The position numbers and the translations under genes were made by a program. The notes under the pieces were generated by a model that was given only the letters and a program-made list of their open reading frames with translations, did not search any database and was not told the origin of the DNA. Shown piece after piece: positions 46,538 to 58,000 of a stretch of 64,000 nucleotides of DNA. The DNA comes from Rhodamnia argentea. Its lineage: Eukaryota > Streptophyta > Magnoliopsida > Myrtales > Myrtaceae. The stretch is from assembly GCF_020921035.1 (NCBI RefSeq), contig NC_063158.1:14118001-14182000 (forward strand), read 5' to 3'. Position 1 is the first letter of the stretch. Each line of letters opens with the position of its first letter.

Positions 46538-49402
46538 CTAGTATATCTCATCATCAGGAATATTTGGTGTCAAAAATTTCCTAGGGTCCTTACTGATCTC
46601 CTCATAATTCAATCTGGACTTCACCCTTTCAGGCACGGGCATCAAAGGAATAATACTATCTCTATCAATTACGCCATCAATGATTCCATACTCAACAGCT
46701 TCAATTGGAGACATGTACCGATCTCTGTCAATATCTTTTTCAACCTGTTCGAATGGACGTCCAGTGAAAGAAGAAATAATCTTGGTGACATTAGTTTTGT
46801 TATGCATAACTTCTCGGGCTTGAATTTCCACATCTATAGCTTGCCCACTTGCACCACCAAGAGGTTGATGAATCATTATGCGAGTATTTGGCATTGCAAG
46901 ACGCTTCCCTTTAGTGCCTCCACCAAGTATTATGGAAGCTGTTGACGCTGAAATGCCAAGAGCCACAGTTGAAACATCAGCTCGCACAAGCTGTACGACA
47001 TCATATATTGCCATTGTAGCACTGACATAAGAAAATAAGAGAGAAATCCTATCAGAAAATTGAGATAAAACCTATAGGTGTGAAAACAGGAGGTAAACAG
47101 CATAAGAAACACACTTGACGAGAACATTCTACATCAGATTGTGCCAAAGAGGCCATCATGTGGAAGAGGCAAATATTGTGGCCTCACTAGAATGATGTCT
47201 CACAATAGAACTTCAGGAGGTTATCCGGGACAGGTATCTCTAGGCTTAAAAATGTTTCCAGTAAAATATTGAAATGCTAGATGAGTAACAGGACAAAGCA
47301 CTTTTGCATCCATCAACAAGAATAAAGATGACATCTAAAATTGTGTCTACTTGGAGTTATCTAGATTTATAGAACTCTAGGAAAGAGTACTTGAGTGCAG
47401 GTTGATGCAGGACACCCAGATTGGATATCCAATTGGGGGGTTTGTGCCATAAAGATCAATTATGGAAACAATCTACTCATTACACAGATTTGGGGAAAGG
47501 TAAAAGGATTCACATGTAGTTCTCACCAATTTGGAGAAAACGTGTCAGGTTCTGGAGAAACTCTTTTGAGAATTCTACAGAAGAAAGAAATACATATAGC
47601 CTATATACTAGTTAAAAGACATTTACGATTAAGTAGTGATTTCCATAAGGTAACATGGAGGACAAACTAAAGACTTCCCATAATACAAGGTTGCTCCAAG
47701 GCTCATATACAAGCTCATACTTAAAGACGTGTCTGGATTGGCTTTCAGTTTTCCATTAACACTTTGACTCTTTTAAAATTTCAAACTTCCACAACATACA
47801 AACGCTGACACGTAGATTCACATGTAATTCTATTACAATTTTTTGAAATACAAATGGTATTACAATATTCGGTTGAGAAATTGTTCTCATGGACATCATC
47901 AATCTCATAACCGCCATACCAGAATAACACATTAGCAATAGACATCTTTTGGTATCTACAGTTGCAAATTGTACAGTACTGATAAATGAAATTCAAGTGG
48001 GAGTAAATAAGAAACTATAACATTGGTCTTGGAATATAAGGTTTTTGGCTAAGACAATCAATACAGCGTATGGGGAGTATAACTCCAATGCCAAAAGGAT
48101 TTAAATGGTACTGCCGTGGGAATTGGAGACCGGGAAATTCTAAGCAGTGAAAGTTTTTGAAATCTAGGACTCATGTTGTAAAGAGGATGGAGAAATCAAT
48201 CACGATCTCACCCATAGAGTGTCAGCATGATGAATGAAGTAGAGAATGAATATGGCGTTTTGTTCAACTTTATTTTTACATTTACTTTTTCGGAAAATGT
48301 TTTGTTCAACTGTTGAATGCCACTTAAATTGATAGAGATCTCACCCACTACAATGACTATGGTGTTTTGGCTGAGATCTGACATACACCAGCTTCGTCTA
48401 ATTGCAGGAAAGTAAATATATGTGTATTCAATCTGATACTTAAATCATCTATCGCCTGTCTATTATTCTTAACTAGTCATAGCAAAAGAGCACAAATCCA
48501 ACTTGAAAGATCACAAAGAGACGGCTAAACATGGTCTCCACTACCAACTAGGAGAACTGCTGCACATCTAATAACACCACAGTCAGTCACAATGTCCAGA
48601 GGTTCTGACATTGAAAAGTAATAGTTCATCATACAAGTTTGCACCCCCTTCATGCCCTATAATAGTTTGGTTATGGTTCAAAAAGCACCTACTTAGTCCT
48701 TTATTTTTCCTTAGCCACCGGCAACAATGTAAAAACATTTCAACGGAGCAAATTGGACCATATAACTATAATTTCATTTAGCAATTTATCGGGAACACAC
48801 CTCGCAAGCTCAACTCTAACCCCTTCAAACTATCTAATCTACTATTTACACGAGAAACCCCTGACTGGCATTTCTTCAAACAACTCGTAAGCAGACCGAA
48901 AGAATTACAAGAAATTTCAATCTCAACACCTCCAAAAGACCCAAAGCCAGAGCAATCTCAGAAGACAACCAACAACCACAACTCCTAACCGGACTTACCT
49001 AAGTGAGCCACCGGGACAATTAACGAAGAGCCGAATGTCCTTAGTGTGGTCCTGAGCGTCGAGCAAGAGCAACTGGCTGATAATCGCGTCCGCGACGAAA
49101 TCGTCGATGCCGCTCCCCAGGAAGACGATGCGCTCCTTGAGGAGGAGCCCCATGGCGTCGGCCTCGGCGCCCCTCATGGCCGTGGCGGGGGTCTGAGGGG
49201 CCGACGAGACGGCGGAGGCAGAGGCGGCGGCTGCCCGGCGGGGTTTCAGGGAGGGAGCGAGATGGGTTTTGAGGGAGGAGAGAGGAGGAGGTGGCGCGTG
49301 GGGTTTGAGGGAGAGAGAAGGGGGTGGTTTGGGGACATGGAGGGAGGGTTTGAGAGGGAGGAAGTGAGGTGAGGATGGAGCGGAGAGAGAGAGGAGGTCC
49401 AT
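46538..49402 (-). CDS. CLPP4: Plastid ATP-dependent Clp protease proteolytic subunit ClpP4
   Basis: Minus-strand exons complement(join(46538-47021, 48999-49402)), 888 nt, 295 aa (Arabidopsis CLPP4 is 292). Residues 1 to about 70 are Ser/Pro/Leu-rich with Arg and no acidic residues, a chloroplast transit peptide. Then [20 protein letters not shown] begins the ClpP fold. Catalytic residues are in place: Ser161 (GISASTAS), His186 ([10 protein letters not shown]) and Asp235 ([10 protein letters not shown]). The C-terminus [18 protein letters not shown] is the tail typical of ClpP4. The protein would sit in the stromal Clp core with ClpP3, P5 and P6. The start at 49402 is chosen by alignment of MDLLSLS with the Arabidopsis start; an in-frame ATG at 49498 lies in probable leader. 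The intron of 1977 bp has GTAAGT and AG ends and holds no visible gene. Confidence 0.96.
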
Positions 49403-49727
49403 CCCTAGAGAGAGAGAGATGGGTGAGGAAGAAGAAGGTGAATAGGAGAAGAAGATAGTGAGGAGAGGAGGAGAGACGGTGGTAAAATCTGATTTCAATG
49501 GGGGCAGAGCCCGGCTCCAACAAGTGATTTGTGCATAAACACTGTCAGCAAGGCGAAGTAATTTTACAATTACATTATTACAATCAAGGTTGTAACTTTT
49601 ATTACATGGTCAGATTAAGGTTATTGCAGTCTGGCTTCAAAGGTTATCCCTAGAATAACCCTATCTTTTTTTCTTTTTCTTTTTTTTTTTCACTCACTCT
49701 ATTCAGCCCAATCCTATTTTAAAAAAA

Positions 49728-50575
49728 AAAATATCAATTTTAACTCGAGTCCCAATTCTGATTACTACTTAATCAATATCTAAATTCCCCCGTTAAATTG
49801 CTGACATAAAAATTAAGTGCCTCATCAAACATCTTAAAAGAAAAAAGGGCATTGTATTTGTGTAAGAGATGGGTCGATCACGACCACCCTATCCAAGAGC
49901 TCAAGCTCTAACCTCATAGTGGCGCCATGATTGTGCAAGTTCATACTTGCCGACAACATGGCCACTCGCGCTTATGGCTATGATAGTGAGATCTTTTTGA
50001 ATCACGAAACTCGAGACCACCATGGCTAGTCAAGCTTCAGACTCGCCATTGCCAAGGCCACTCAAAGTTTCAAGCCACGAATCAAAATTCAAGCAACCAT
50101 GGGCGCTATAAGCTCAACGCTCATGTACAAATCATCACGTGCTTGAAGCTTGAGTCGCCATGGCAACCTCGGGATTCATGATTCATAAAGATCTCACGAC
50201 AATGGCTCACACGAGCTTTGCGACCATGGGCGACCATGGAGACCTTGAGTATGAGCTTGAGCGGCCATAATTACCGTGACCTTAGAGCCTGAACTTGTAG
50301 TTGTCGAGAATGTGATAGACCTAATCTCTCATTTTCCCTATCTCTTTTTCTCAATTTTTGTTTTTCTTTTTTTGCTCTTTAATTTGGGACCTAATTGCCA
50401 TGTCAGCAGATGCAATGAAGGTAATGTACATGTAACATGGCATGTCATATATTTAACAACATCTTTTGATTGACACTTGACGGGAGCTAACCCGAGCACC
50501 GACCGAAAGTCAATGCTTTGTTGTGATATAAATAAAAATTGAGGCCATAATTGACACTCGAGCTAAAATTGATAC
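49728..50575. mobile_element. Inverted-repeat element with CATGG-rich centre
   Basis: The left end atcaattttaactcgagtc (49731) is inverted at the right end (cactcgagctaaaattgat, about 50548-50566), with weaker similarity further in. The centre (49880-50290) has many repeats of the theme ggccatggtgaccttgag and gatctcacgac. The right half, from about 50150, is matched at 62930-63110 and 63595-63900, so this is a dispersed family. No protein is encoded. Confidence 0.55.
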
Positions 50576-51969
50576 TTTCTAAGGAAATTAGATTTGCTCG
50601 ATCTGAGAGGCCCGTAACAACATGATATTCAGAATATGCTGATTAGAAAATTGTAATCTGAGTTATGATTTTATAAATTATATTTGTCATAAATAATACT
50701 CAAATTATTTTGTTTTTATTAATCCTGTCATACTATTAACTATGTAATAATAATGTCTATAAAAACCATTTCATTGGAGGAGTCCCGGCCCTAGCAGGAC
50801 AAGACAGAGGCCAGCTAGCACAATTACATATTAAAAGATAAACATTTAAATATTAATCATAATTTACTAACTAAATAATATATAAGAAATCAAATATAGC
50901 ACTTAGGGAAGTGATAATTATTATAAGTGGTTGTAATATACACCCATCGTATGCGTCTAAATTTTCATTATAACGTACATAAATTATCAAATAAAAATTT
51001 TGGTAAATTTATATCTAATGCTTTATATGGTTGTGAAATTCATGAATAATGACTAACTATTAGACTCTGTTTAGTTCGTAGAAAATGACTGATTTTGACA
51101 TCTTCCTCAAAATGATCACTAATAATTAGTTAATGGAATATATTTTCATCACCGACAATAATTTATGTCTAAATATTTTCATGGACGATAATCATATTAT
51201 TGGTTCATTCATTTTTGTAAGCGATATCAGCGATCATTTCAGAAAAATATTTTTCAAATCATGAAACCAAAAGTGCTATATCTTTGTTAGGAGGAATCGG
51301 CTCGGAAAAAAAGGGTTTACATGTATCTGCGAGAATATATAAAAGGACTTTAGTGCCATTAAATATTATTTTCTTTTTTTTTTCCCTCATCGGCATCTAA
51401 ACAATATCGAAATTTAATCTCTTAAAATTTTTCATATCGAAATTTAATCTCACAAAATTTTTCCCGTCTTCTTTCTCTCACAATTATTTTCATTTTTTTT
51501 TCCTTCCTAACGATATAATCACCAACCGAGGATAACGGAGTGGAAGTCTAAGGGCCTGTTTGGTAACTAAGCCGGCTTTCATACATTTACAAGTTTGCCC
51601 CCTGGTGAACCGACCTATTACCCTCTTAGGTAGGTAGTGGACGTTTGCAGGACACATTTGTTTTCTCAAGCTATTAACTGTAAACGGTTTCAATCAGTTA
51701 TTTGCAGATGAAAATCATTGAAAATAATCAAATATAATTAGTTCAATATCTGATGCAATGGATTGACGAAGCTGTTATGTGATATATCAATTTACAAATC
51801 ATAATTTTTATCTTTTAGCAAAGTTTCTCTCATTTCCCCTCTCTCTCTCTCTCTCTCTTCCAATCTCAATTTCATAACACCTTGCCAACCTTCTCGGTTT
51901 CCTCTTCTTGGGTTTCGTTGCTTATCAAATTAAAGAAGCGAGGTAGAGGGAGAAAGAACAGCCTCGAAG
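50576..51969. other. AT-rich intergenic DNA and promoter/5' leader of the PLATZ gene
   Basis: No gene is supported. A CT microsatellite (51838-51862) lies about 110 bases upstream of the PLATZ start codon at 51970, where plant leaders and core promoters often carry CT runs. Confidence 0.45.
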
Positions 51970-52865
51970 ATGACGGGGAATGGCACAATGATGGTCTCGT
52001 CCAGAGATGATCAAGGGAAGGCCGTTCCGCCATGGCTGAGGCCGATCGCGAGCGCCAAGCTCTATAGCTCGTGTGAGACTCATCTCTCCGAAGACCGCAA
52101 TTTCTACTGTCGAGTCTGCATGGTCGCTCTCTGCAAAGAGTGCAAGAAGCAACACGATCTTTCTAAGCATGAGATGATAAAGGTACTACCTTCTATTTCG
52201 AATCGCATTGGCGTCTGTAATCATATTAGCATTTTGTCCTATCGATGTGTCGTGAAAATGCGCAGCATATAAACTCTTATCTTTGCATGATGAAGAAAAT
52301 GGGAAATTTGGATTGCTTTTCCTGGTTTTAATCTTTTCAGGCATATAAAGTGGGGAAAGACGTGTCGTTCAGAATGGAGGACTTGCAGTCACTCTGGGAT
52401 ATTTCCGATATATGTCCTTACATTTCCAATAAGTGGCTCGTCGCGTACATATACAAAAGAGGAGCTAGGATCGCTTCCTCCGGCCGCCAGAGCAGCGTTG
52501 CAGAGTGCGAATCTTGCCAATATCGGCTCAAGTCGCCGGACGCCAAGTATTGCTCCTTGGAATGCAAGGTGACGAAACGATCGAGCACGCATTTTCGAAC
52601 GAATCGGGGTCTCGAGCCACCAGTATCGTGCATTAATTTTGAATGTTTCACGATGTTGAAGAACGTTTTCTCACATGTGAGTCATTCTTTCTTGTTTTTC
52701 CCTCGGTAGGTTGATGCCGTGATGAAGATGAATGAAAGTGGAAGTATGAAGAACGAGGCAAAGAGAAAGGTAGAGACCATATCAGAGGAGAGTCCTAGCA
52801 ATGTGAGGTCATTCAGAAAACGGTCAAGAAAGCAGAAAAACCCGCAGAGAGCTCCACTTTATTAG
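51970..52865 (+). CDS. PLATZ-family zinc-dependent DNA-binding protein
   Basis: Exons join(51970-52182, 52341-52568, 52710-52865), 597 nt, 198 aa, all GT-AG and in frame. The plant-specific PLATZ domain starts at PPWLRPIASAKLYSSC. Zinc-ligand pattern: CETH, then FYCRVCMVALCKEC, then QHDLSKHEMIK (residues about 35-70), and the second region AECESCQYRLKSPDAKYC, SLECKV (about 125-148). The middle segment DISDICPYISNKWLVAYIYK corresponds to the usual IDIS-QTYIINSAKIVFL stretch. The C-terminus is basic (SFRKRSRKQKNPQRAPLY), a likely nuclear signal. The family binds A/T-rich DNA and tends to repress transcription. No sign of damage. A broken copy of exon 2 lies 1.4 kb downstream. Confidence 0.93.
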
Positions 52866-54225
52866 CCGAAGATTGGAAATTGGTACCTATTGTTAATTTT
52901 TCTGGTACATTCTTGATAGGGCTCATTGAAACTACAACGACCTTCGTTAATTTTTCTCCCTTTTGCGTAAGGGCTTAGCACAAGCTTGATCTTCCATGTG
53001 TCAAGCGAAATAAACGCTATTTCACTTTACTGCAATGTGAAGTATATTTGTTTTCTCTTTTAAGTATATCAGTTACATTAGCCTCTCCTAATTTCAGTTC
53101 TGGTGCTCCACTATCCACTGATTCTCCAAGGAGAGAACGGATTACTTGAGAAGCGTGTTTGGTTTTAGGCCTTTGCTAGCTTAATTGACCGTCCATTGTC
53201 ATTTTGACGGTGGACGGTAAAATGCCAGCCACAAGTTTGTGGCTAGCAAATAAAATGAAATAAAAGAAATTGTGAGACACTAATTTTGATTTACAGTTTG
53301 AGAAAAAAAAAAAAGATTTACGGCCAAAATAAGGAAATACGCAAGCTATCCAAAGAACTCTAGTAAAGCAGTTGTGCTCTTGAATAGGCCAAGTGGATGT
53401 AAACTTCAAATATTTTTAAACTCGACTCGTGCTTCTTATTAGCGTCCATGGTCAGTGAAGTAACAACTTGTAAAATTCAGGATGGGAAAGTTTTTAAAAA
53501 AAAAACAAATGCAATATGCAAGTTTCAAGACATACTAGCATGACGGTCTACGTCATTTTATGGAACTAGCTAAATATTGAAGAGTTAATTTAGGATGCCG
53601 AAGGTTCGAGGTTGACAAATCCATCATCACAATCCGAACAACAAAAAGATAAGTACCCGGTAAAATACTTATTAAAGTCGCATAATTTTCAGTTGACAAA
53701 TTATTACTATTACAGCGGGGGAAGTGAGTCTTAACCTAGTTCCGACCACAAAAAAAAAAAATGTCTTAACCCAGTCCAAGTCCTTTTTGATCTTTGATAT
53801 ATGTAACTTTTTTTCTGTGCGAATATCTGTTTCATTTATTGTCTGAGCCGCACAAGCCCCATCCTTTGAACCAATGCGCAGACCGGTAGCGATAAGAAAT
53901 TGAGTACTTAACATCAATCAAAATAGACGTAAGTAGACACAAAATTCTCAGAAATGCTCATCAATTAATTTTACTTTCCGTTCGTTCGGCCCTTTTTTTA
54001 GATGCAATTTGATTGGTTTTTCTTTAATCATTCACATTTTCAAATAGACATTTTAATGTGTCGAACCGCTCAAAATTATCTATAGCAATTGAGATTATTC
54101 TCTGCAGAATAAAAGCTAACAAAGAAACTTCCCACGTCCACTCTAATAATTGCTAACAGCGGAATATTTCAACAGCGCAAACATGTAAATGTCTGAGAGC
54201 CATCTCAGTCGCACTCCCACTTCGG
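52866..54225. other. PLATZ 3' flank and intergenic DNA
   Basis: 52866-53060 is probably the 3' UTR. The rest holds no recognised gene. Several A- or T-runs (53310, 53495, 53745) hint at worn retroelement tails, without clear boundaries. Confidence 0.4.
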
Positions 54226-54390
54226 CCTATCGCTGTGAGATATTTCCGATATTTGTCCGTGTACTTTCAACGAGTGTCTCGTTGCTTACATGCACAAAAG
54301 GAGAGCTCAGATCGCTTGCTCTCGCTATCAGATCGCCTTTACGGATTGTGAATCTTGCCAGTACGGGCTCAAGTTGCCGAATGCCAAGTA
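54226..54390 (+). pseudogene. Broken copy of PLATZ exon 2
   Basis: This DNA matches 52393-52568 of the intact gene: gagatatttccgatatttgt against gggatatttccgatatatgt, then gcacaaaaggagagctcaga against atacaaaagaggagctagga, and tgtgaatcttgccagtacgg against tgcgaatcttgccaatatcg. In frame it reads DISDICPCTFNECLVAYMHK and, after a polar gap, DCESCQYGLKLPNAK, where it runs into a stop in place of the family sequence YCSLECK. Exons 1 and 3 are not found nearby. It is a diverged partial duplicate. Confidence 0.85.
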
Positions 54391-54911
54391 GGAGTGTCAA
54401 AACTGAACTGAAAACCGAACAGAACCGGAATTTCATGCGTTTTCAGTTCAGTTTTTATTTCGGATAATGGAATGAGCCACATTTCTTCTAACCAGTTCGG
54501 ATTTTTTTTAGTTCAGTTCAATGGCTAACAAAACTGAGTTGTGCAGGTTTCTTCTTCGTGCTTGTACCCGTAGATCTGTAAAATGATATTGAGCTCGAAC
54601 CCCTGAATCCCTCCATTGGCATTCACCAAAAAAATCACTAAATCCTCTTCGTCGTCTCTCTCAATCGACCCAAGCCAGATGAAACCTTAGATTAGGCAAC
54701 CGCAAAGAGCTCAAACCCCAGAGGCACCAGCCTAAATCCTCTTTATCGTCTCTCTCATTCTTGTCTTTGGAGCAATTCCACTATCAGATATGAAGAAAAA
54801 GAAAGCAGACCCATTTCCAGAAACTCCCGAAGAAAGTTTCGGAATACAACAAGAACAGAACACATACCGACGGAGGAATCCAAGTTCCGAACAATATTAC
54901 ATCATAAGGAA
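54391..54911. other. Repeat-like DNA between the PLATZ fragment and the array
   Basis: 54400-54545 has repeated and inverted aactgaa, aaccgaac and cagttcag motifs, of the kind seen in small plant DNA transposons. 54590-54900 has two similar phrases (cactaaatcctcttcgtcgt and gcctaaatcctctttatcgt), a tandem duplication of about 100 bp. No protein is evident. Confidence 0.35.
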
Positions 54912-55064
54912 ATGGGCTTGCTTCTATCTCGGATTAACCTCCGCGTCTTCTTCTTCGTCCTCCTCCTCTTGCTCACGCCCAGCAGCCCTTTTCTGGCTTC
55001 ACCGACCCGGTCTTCAAGGGCCTTATTAAAGAACTATAAAGGAAATCAATTTAGATATACATAA
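54912..55064 (+). CDS. Possible truncated gene start with signal peptide, cut by the LTR array
   Basis: A 50-codon frame starts MGLLLSRINLRVFFFVLLLL and continues LTPSSPFLASPTRSSR. That is a textbook signal peptide or membrane anchor: a basic residue pair, about 12 hydrophobic residues, then small residues and a plausible cleavage site at SPFLASP. From about 55020 the frame runs into the truncated outer LTR of the tandem array and stops at 55064. It may be the first exon of a gene whose remainder was displaced. CT-rich DNA can encode such sequence by chance. Confidence 0.3.
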   Translation: MGLLLSRINLRVFFFVLLLLLTPSSPFLASPTRSSRALLKNYKGNQFRYT

Positions 55065-57130
55065 TCAATATATAGAAAATCACAGCAAATATCCTAAAAA
55101 TCTCTAAAAGATATCTAAAATATCTAAAATATCCCCCCTCAAACTCATGGTGGCAAGTGAGCTTGGGTTTGAATCAATGTCAAACAGTGCTCCAACACTC
55201 TGCGTGGCATCGGGGTTGGTGGATCCGAAGCGAGGCGTTGTATGAGATCGCGTCTACCGGATCTGGTTCATTTGAGTGCGGCAAGTCTGGTAGCGGTGTC
55301 AACTTCTTGAAACAAGCGGTGAAAAGTCGAGAACCGGAGACATAACTTTGCTATCGGACAATAGCTTAACAAACGCGGCCGATATGGCTGGCATAGCTAC
55401 AGCAAGCGGAATAAGCCAGGCACTATTGAGAGAAGGATATTGTGCGAAGATGCGTCTACCTCCATGGAAAAGAAAAGCTCCACTTGGCGACACATCGGCG
55501 ACGTGGTCACACGATTACCGTGACGCCGAACACTGCTAGAGAATGCCCATTGCGTAGAGCGCCGCACCGCAAGCCGTGCGTAGTAGTTGCCTTTAGGAAG
55601 GAGGCTATGATACCAAAGTAAGACTACAGCTAGAACGAAAAATAAAATTTGTGAAATTTCTCCGTATTTCAATGTCATAGAAAAGAGAACATAGAAACTT
55701 TATTCCAAGACTATTAATTGAAACCAAATCAGATATACATAATCAAAATAGACATAGAAAATCACAAGAAATATTCTAAATATCTCTAGAAGATATTTAA
55801 AATATCTCAAACATCCTCCCCCAAACTCATGGTAACCAGTTATCTTAAGTTTAAATCAATGTTGAACGGAGTTCCAACATGCTACGTGGCATCGAGCTTG
55901 TTGGATCAGCAATGAGGCAGTGTGTGAGACCACGTCTATTAGATCCGGTTCGTTGGGGGTAGCTAGTCTAGTAGTGGTGTCGGTTTCTTGAAATGAGCAG
56001 TGAAAAGTCGAGAACCGAAGACATGTCTTTGCTATCCGGACAATAACTTGACAAATGCAACCAATATGGTCGGCGTAGCTACAACTGGCGGAATAAGCCG
56101 GGCACCGCTGAACAAAGGTTATTATCCGAAGACGCATCTACCTCCATGGAAAAGAAAAGCTAGACTTGGCGACGGATCTCCGACGTTGTAACACGATCAT
56201 CGTGACGCTGAACATTGCCAAAGAATGCACGGTGCGTAGAGCGCCGCATTGCACCATGTGCATAGCATTTTCCTTAGGAAAGGAAGCCCCGATACCAAAT
56301 TAAGATTAGAACTACAACAGAAAGGAAAATTGTGAAATTTTTGTGTATTTCAATGTTATAGAAAAGAGTACATGGAAACTTTATTACAAGACTATCAAAG
56401 CAAATCAAATCAGATATACACAATCAAATAGATATAGAAAATCACAAGAAATATCGTAAATATCGTAAATATCTCGGACATCATCCCTCAAACTCATGGT
56501 GACCAGTTATCTTAAGTTTGAATAAATGTCGAAACGAGCTCCAACATGCTGCATAACATCAGGCTTGTTGGATCCGCAACGAGACGGTGTGTGAGACCAT
56601 GTCTACTAAATCCGATTCATTTGGGAGTAGCTAGTCTAGTGGTGGTGTCGGTTTCTTGAAACTAGTAGTGAAAAGTTGAGAACCGAAAACATGACTTTGC
56701 TATCCGGACAATAACTTGACAAACGCAACCAATACGGCTGGCGTAGCTGCAACTAGCAGAATAAGCCGTGCACTGCTGAGTGAAGATTATTATGCGAAGA
56801 CGCATCTATCTCCACGGAAAAGAAAAGCTAGACTTGGCGACGCATCGCTGATGTTGTAACATGATCATCGTGACGGTGAACATTGCCGGAGAATGCCTAG
56901 TGTGTAGGGCAGCGCACCGCACCCCGTGCATAGCATTTTCCTTAGGAAAGGAGGCTCTAATACCAAATTAGGATTAGAGCTAGAGCGAAAAAGAGAATAG
57001 TGAAAATTTTGTGTATTTCAATGTTATAGAAACGAGTACATAAAATTTTTTTTTACGAGACTATCAAAGCAAATCAAATCAGATATGCACAATCAAATAG
57101 ATATAGAAAATCACAAGAAATATCATAAAT

Positions 57131-58000
57131 GTCTCTAGAAGATATCTAAAATATCTCAAACATCCTCCCTCAAACTTATGGTGACTAGTCATCTTAAGTT
57201 GGAATCAATGTTGAACAGAGCTCCAACATGCTGCATGGCATCAGGCTTGTTGGATCTGCAATGAGGTAGTGTGTGAGACCACATCTACTAGATCCGGTTC
57301 GTTTGAGGGTAGCTAGTCTAGTAGTGGTGTCGGTTTCTTGAAACGAGCAGTGAAAAATCGAGAACCGGAAACATGACTTTGTTGTCCGGACAATAACTTA
57401 ACAAACGCAACCAATACGACTAGCGTAGTTATAGCTAGCGGAATAAGCCAAGCATTGCTAAGTGAAGGCTATTATGCGAAGACGCATCTACCTCCATGGA
57501 AAAGAAAAGCTAGTCTTGGCGACGCATCGCCGACGTTGTAACATGATCATTGTGACGCTGAACATTGCCGGAGAATGCACGATGTGTAGAGCACCGCACC
57601 GTACCTTGTGCATAGCATTTTTCTTAGGAAAGGAGGCTCTGATACCAAATTAAGATTAGAGCTAGAGCGGAAACGAGAATCGTGAAATTTTTTTATCTTT
57701 CAATGCTATAGAAAAGAGTACATGGAAACTTTATTATAGGACTATCAAAGCAAATCAAATGAGATATACACAATCATATAGATATATAAAATCACAAGAA
57801 ATATTTTAAATATCTCTAGAAGATATCTAAAATATCTCAAACATCCTCCCTCAAACTTATGGTGACTAGTCATCTTAAGTTGGAATCAATGTTGAACAGA
57901 GCTCCAACATGCTGCATGGCATCAGGCTTGTTGGATCTGCAATGAGGTAGTGTGTGAGACCACATCTACTAGATCCGGTTCGTTTGAGGGTAGCTAGTCT
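57131..58000 (-). repeat. Near-identical block shared by array units 4 and 5
   Basis: From tctctagaagatatctaaaa (57131 and about 57814) to gtagctagtctagtag (about 57325 and 58004), roughly 190 bases are identical in the two units, while other unit pairs differ at many positions over the same part. Just after, the units diverge (tggtgtcggtttc against cggtgttgatttc). Confidence 0.75.

Noticed and set aside
49041..49523. 160-codon frame overlapping CLPP4 exon 1
   Set aside because: A frame-shifted shadow of the transit-peptide exon; the ClpP fold is only in the other frame.
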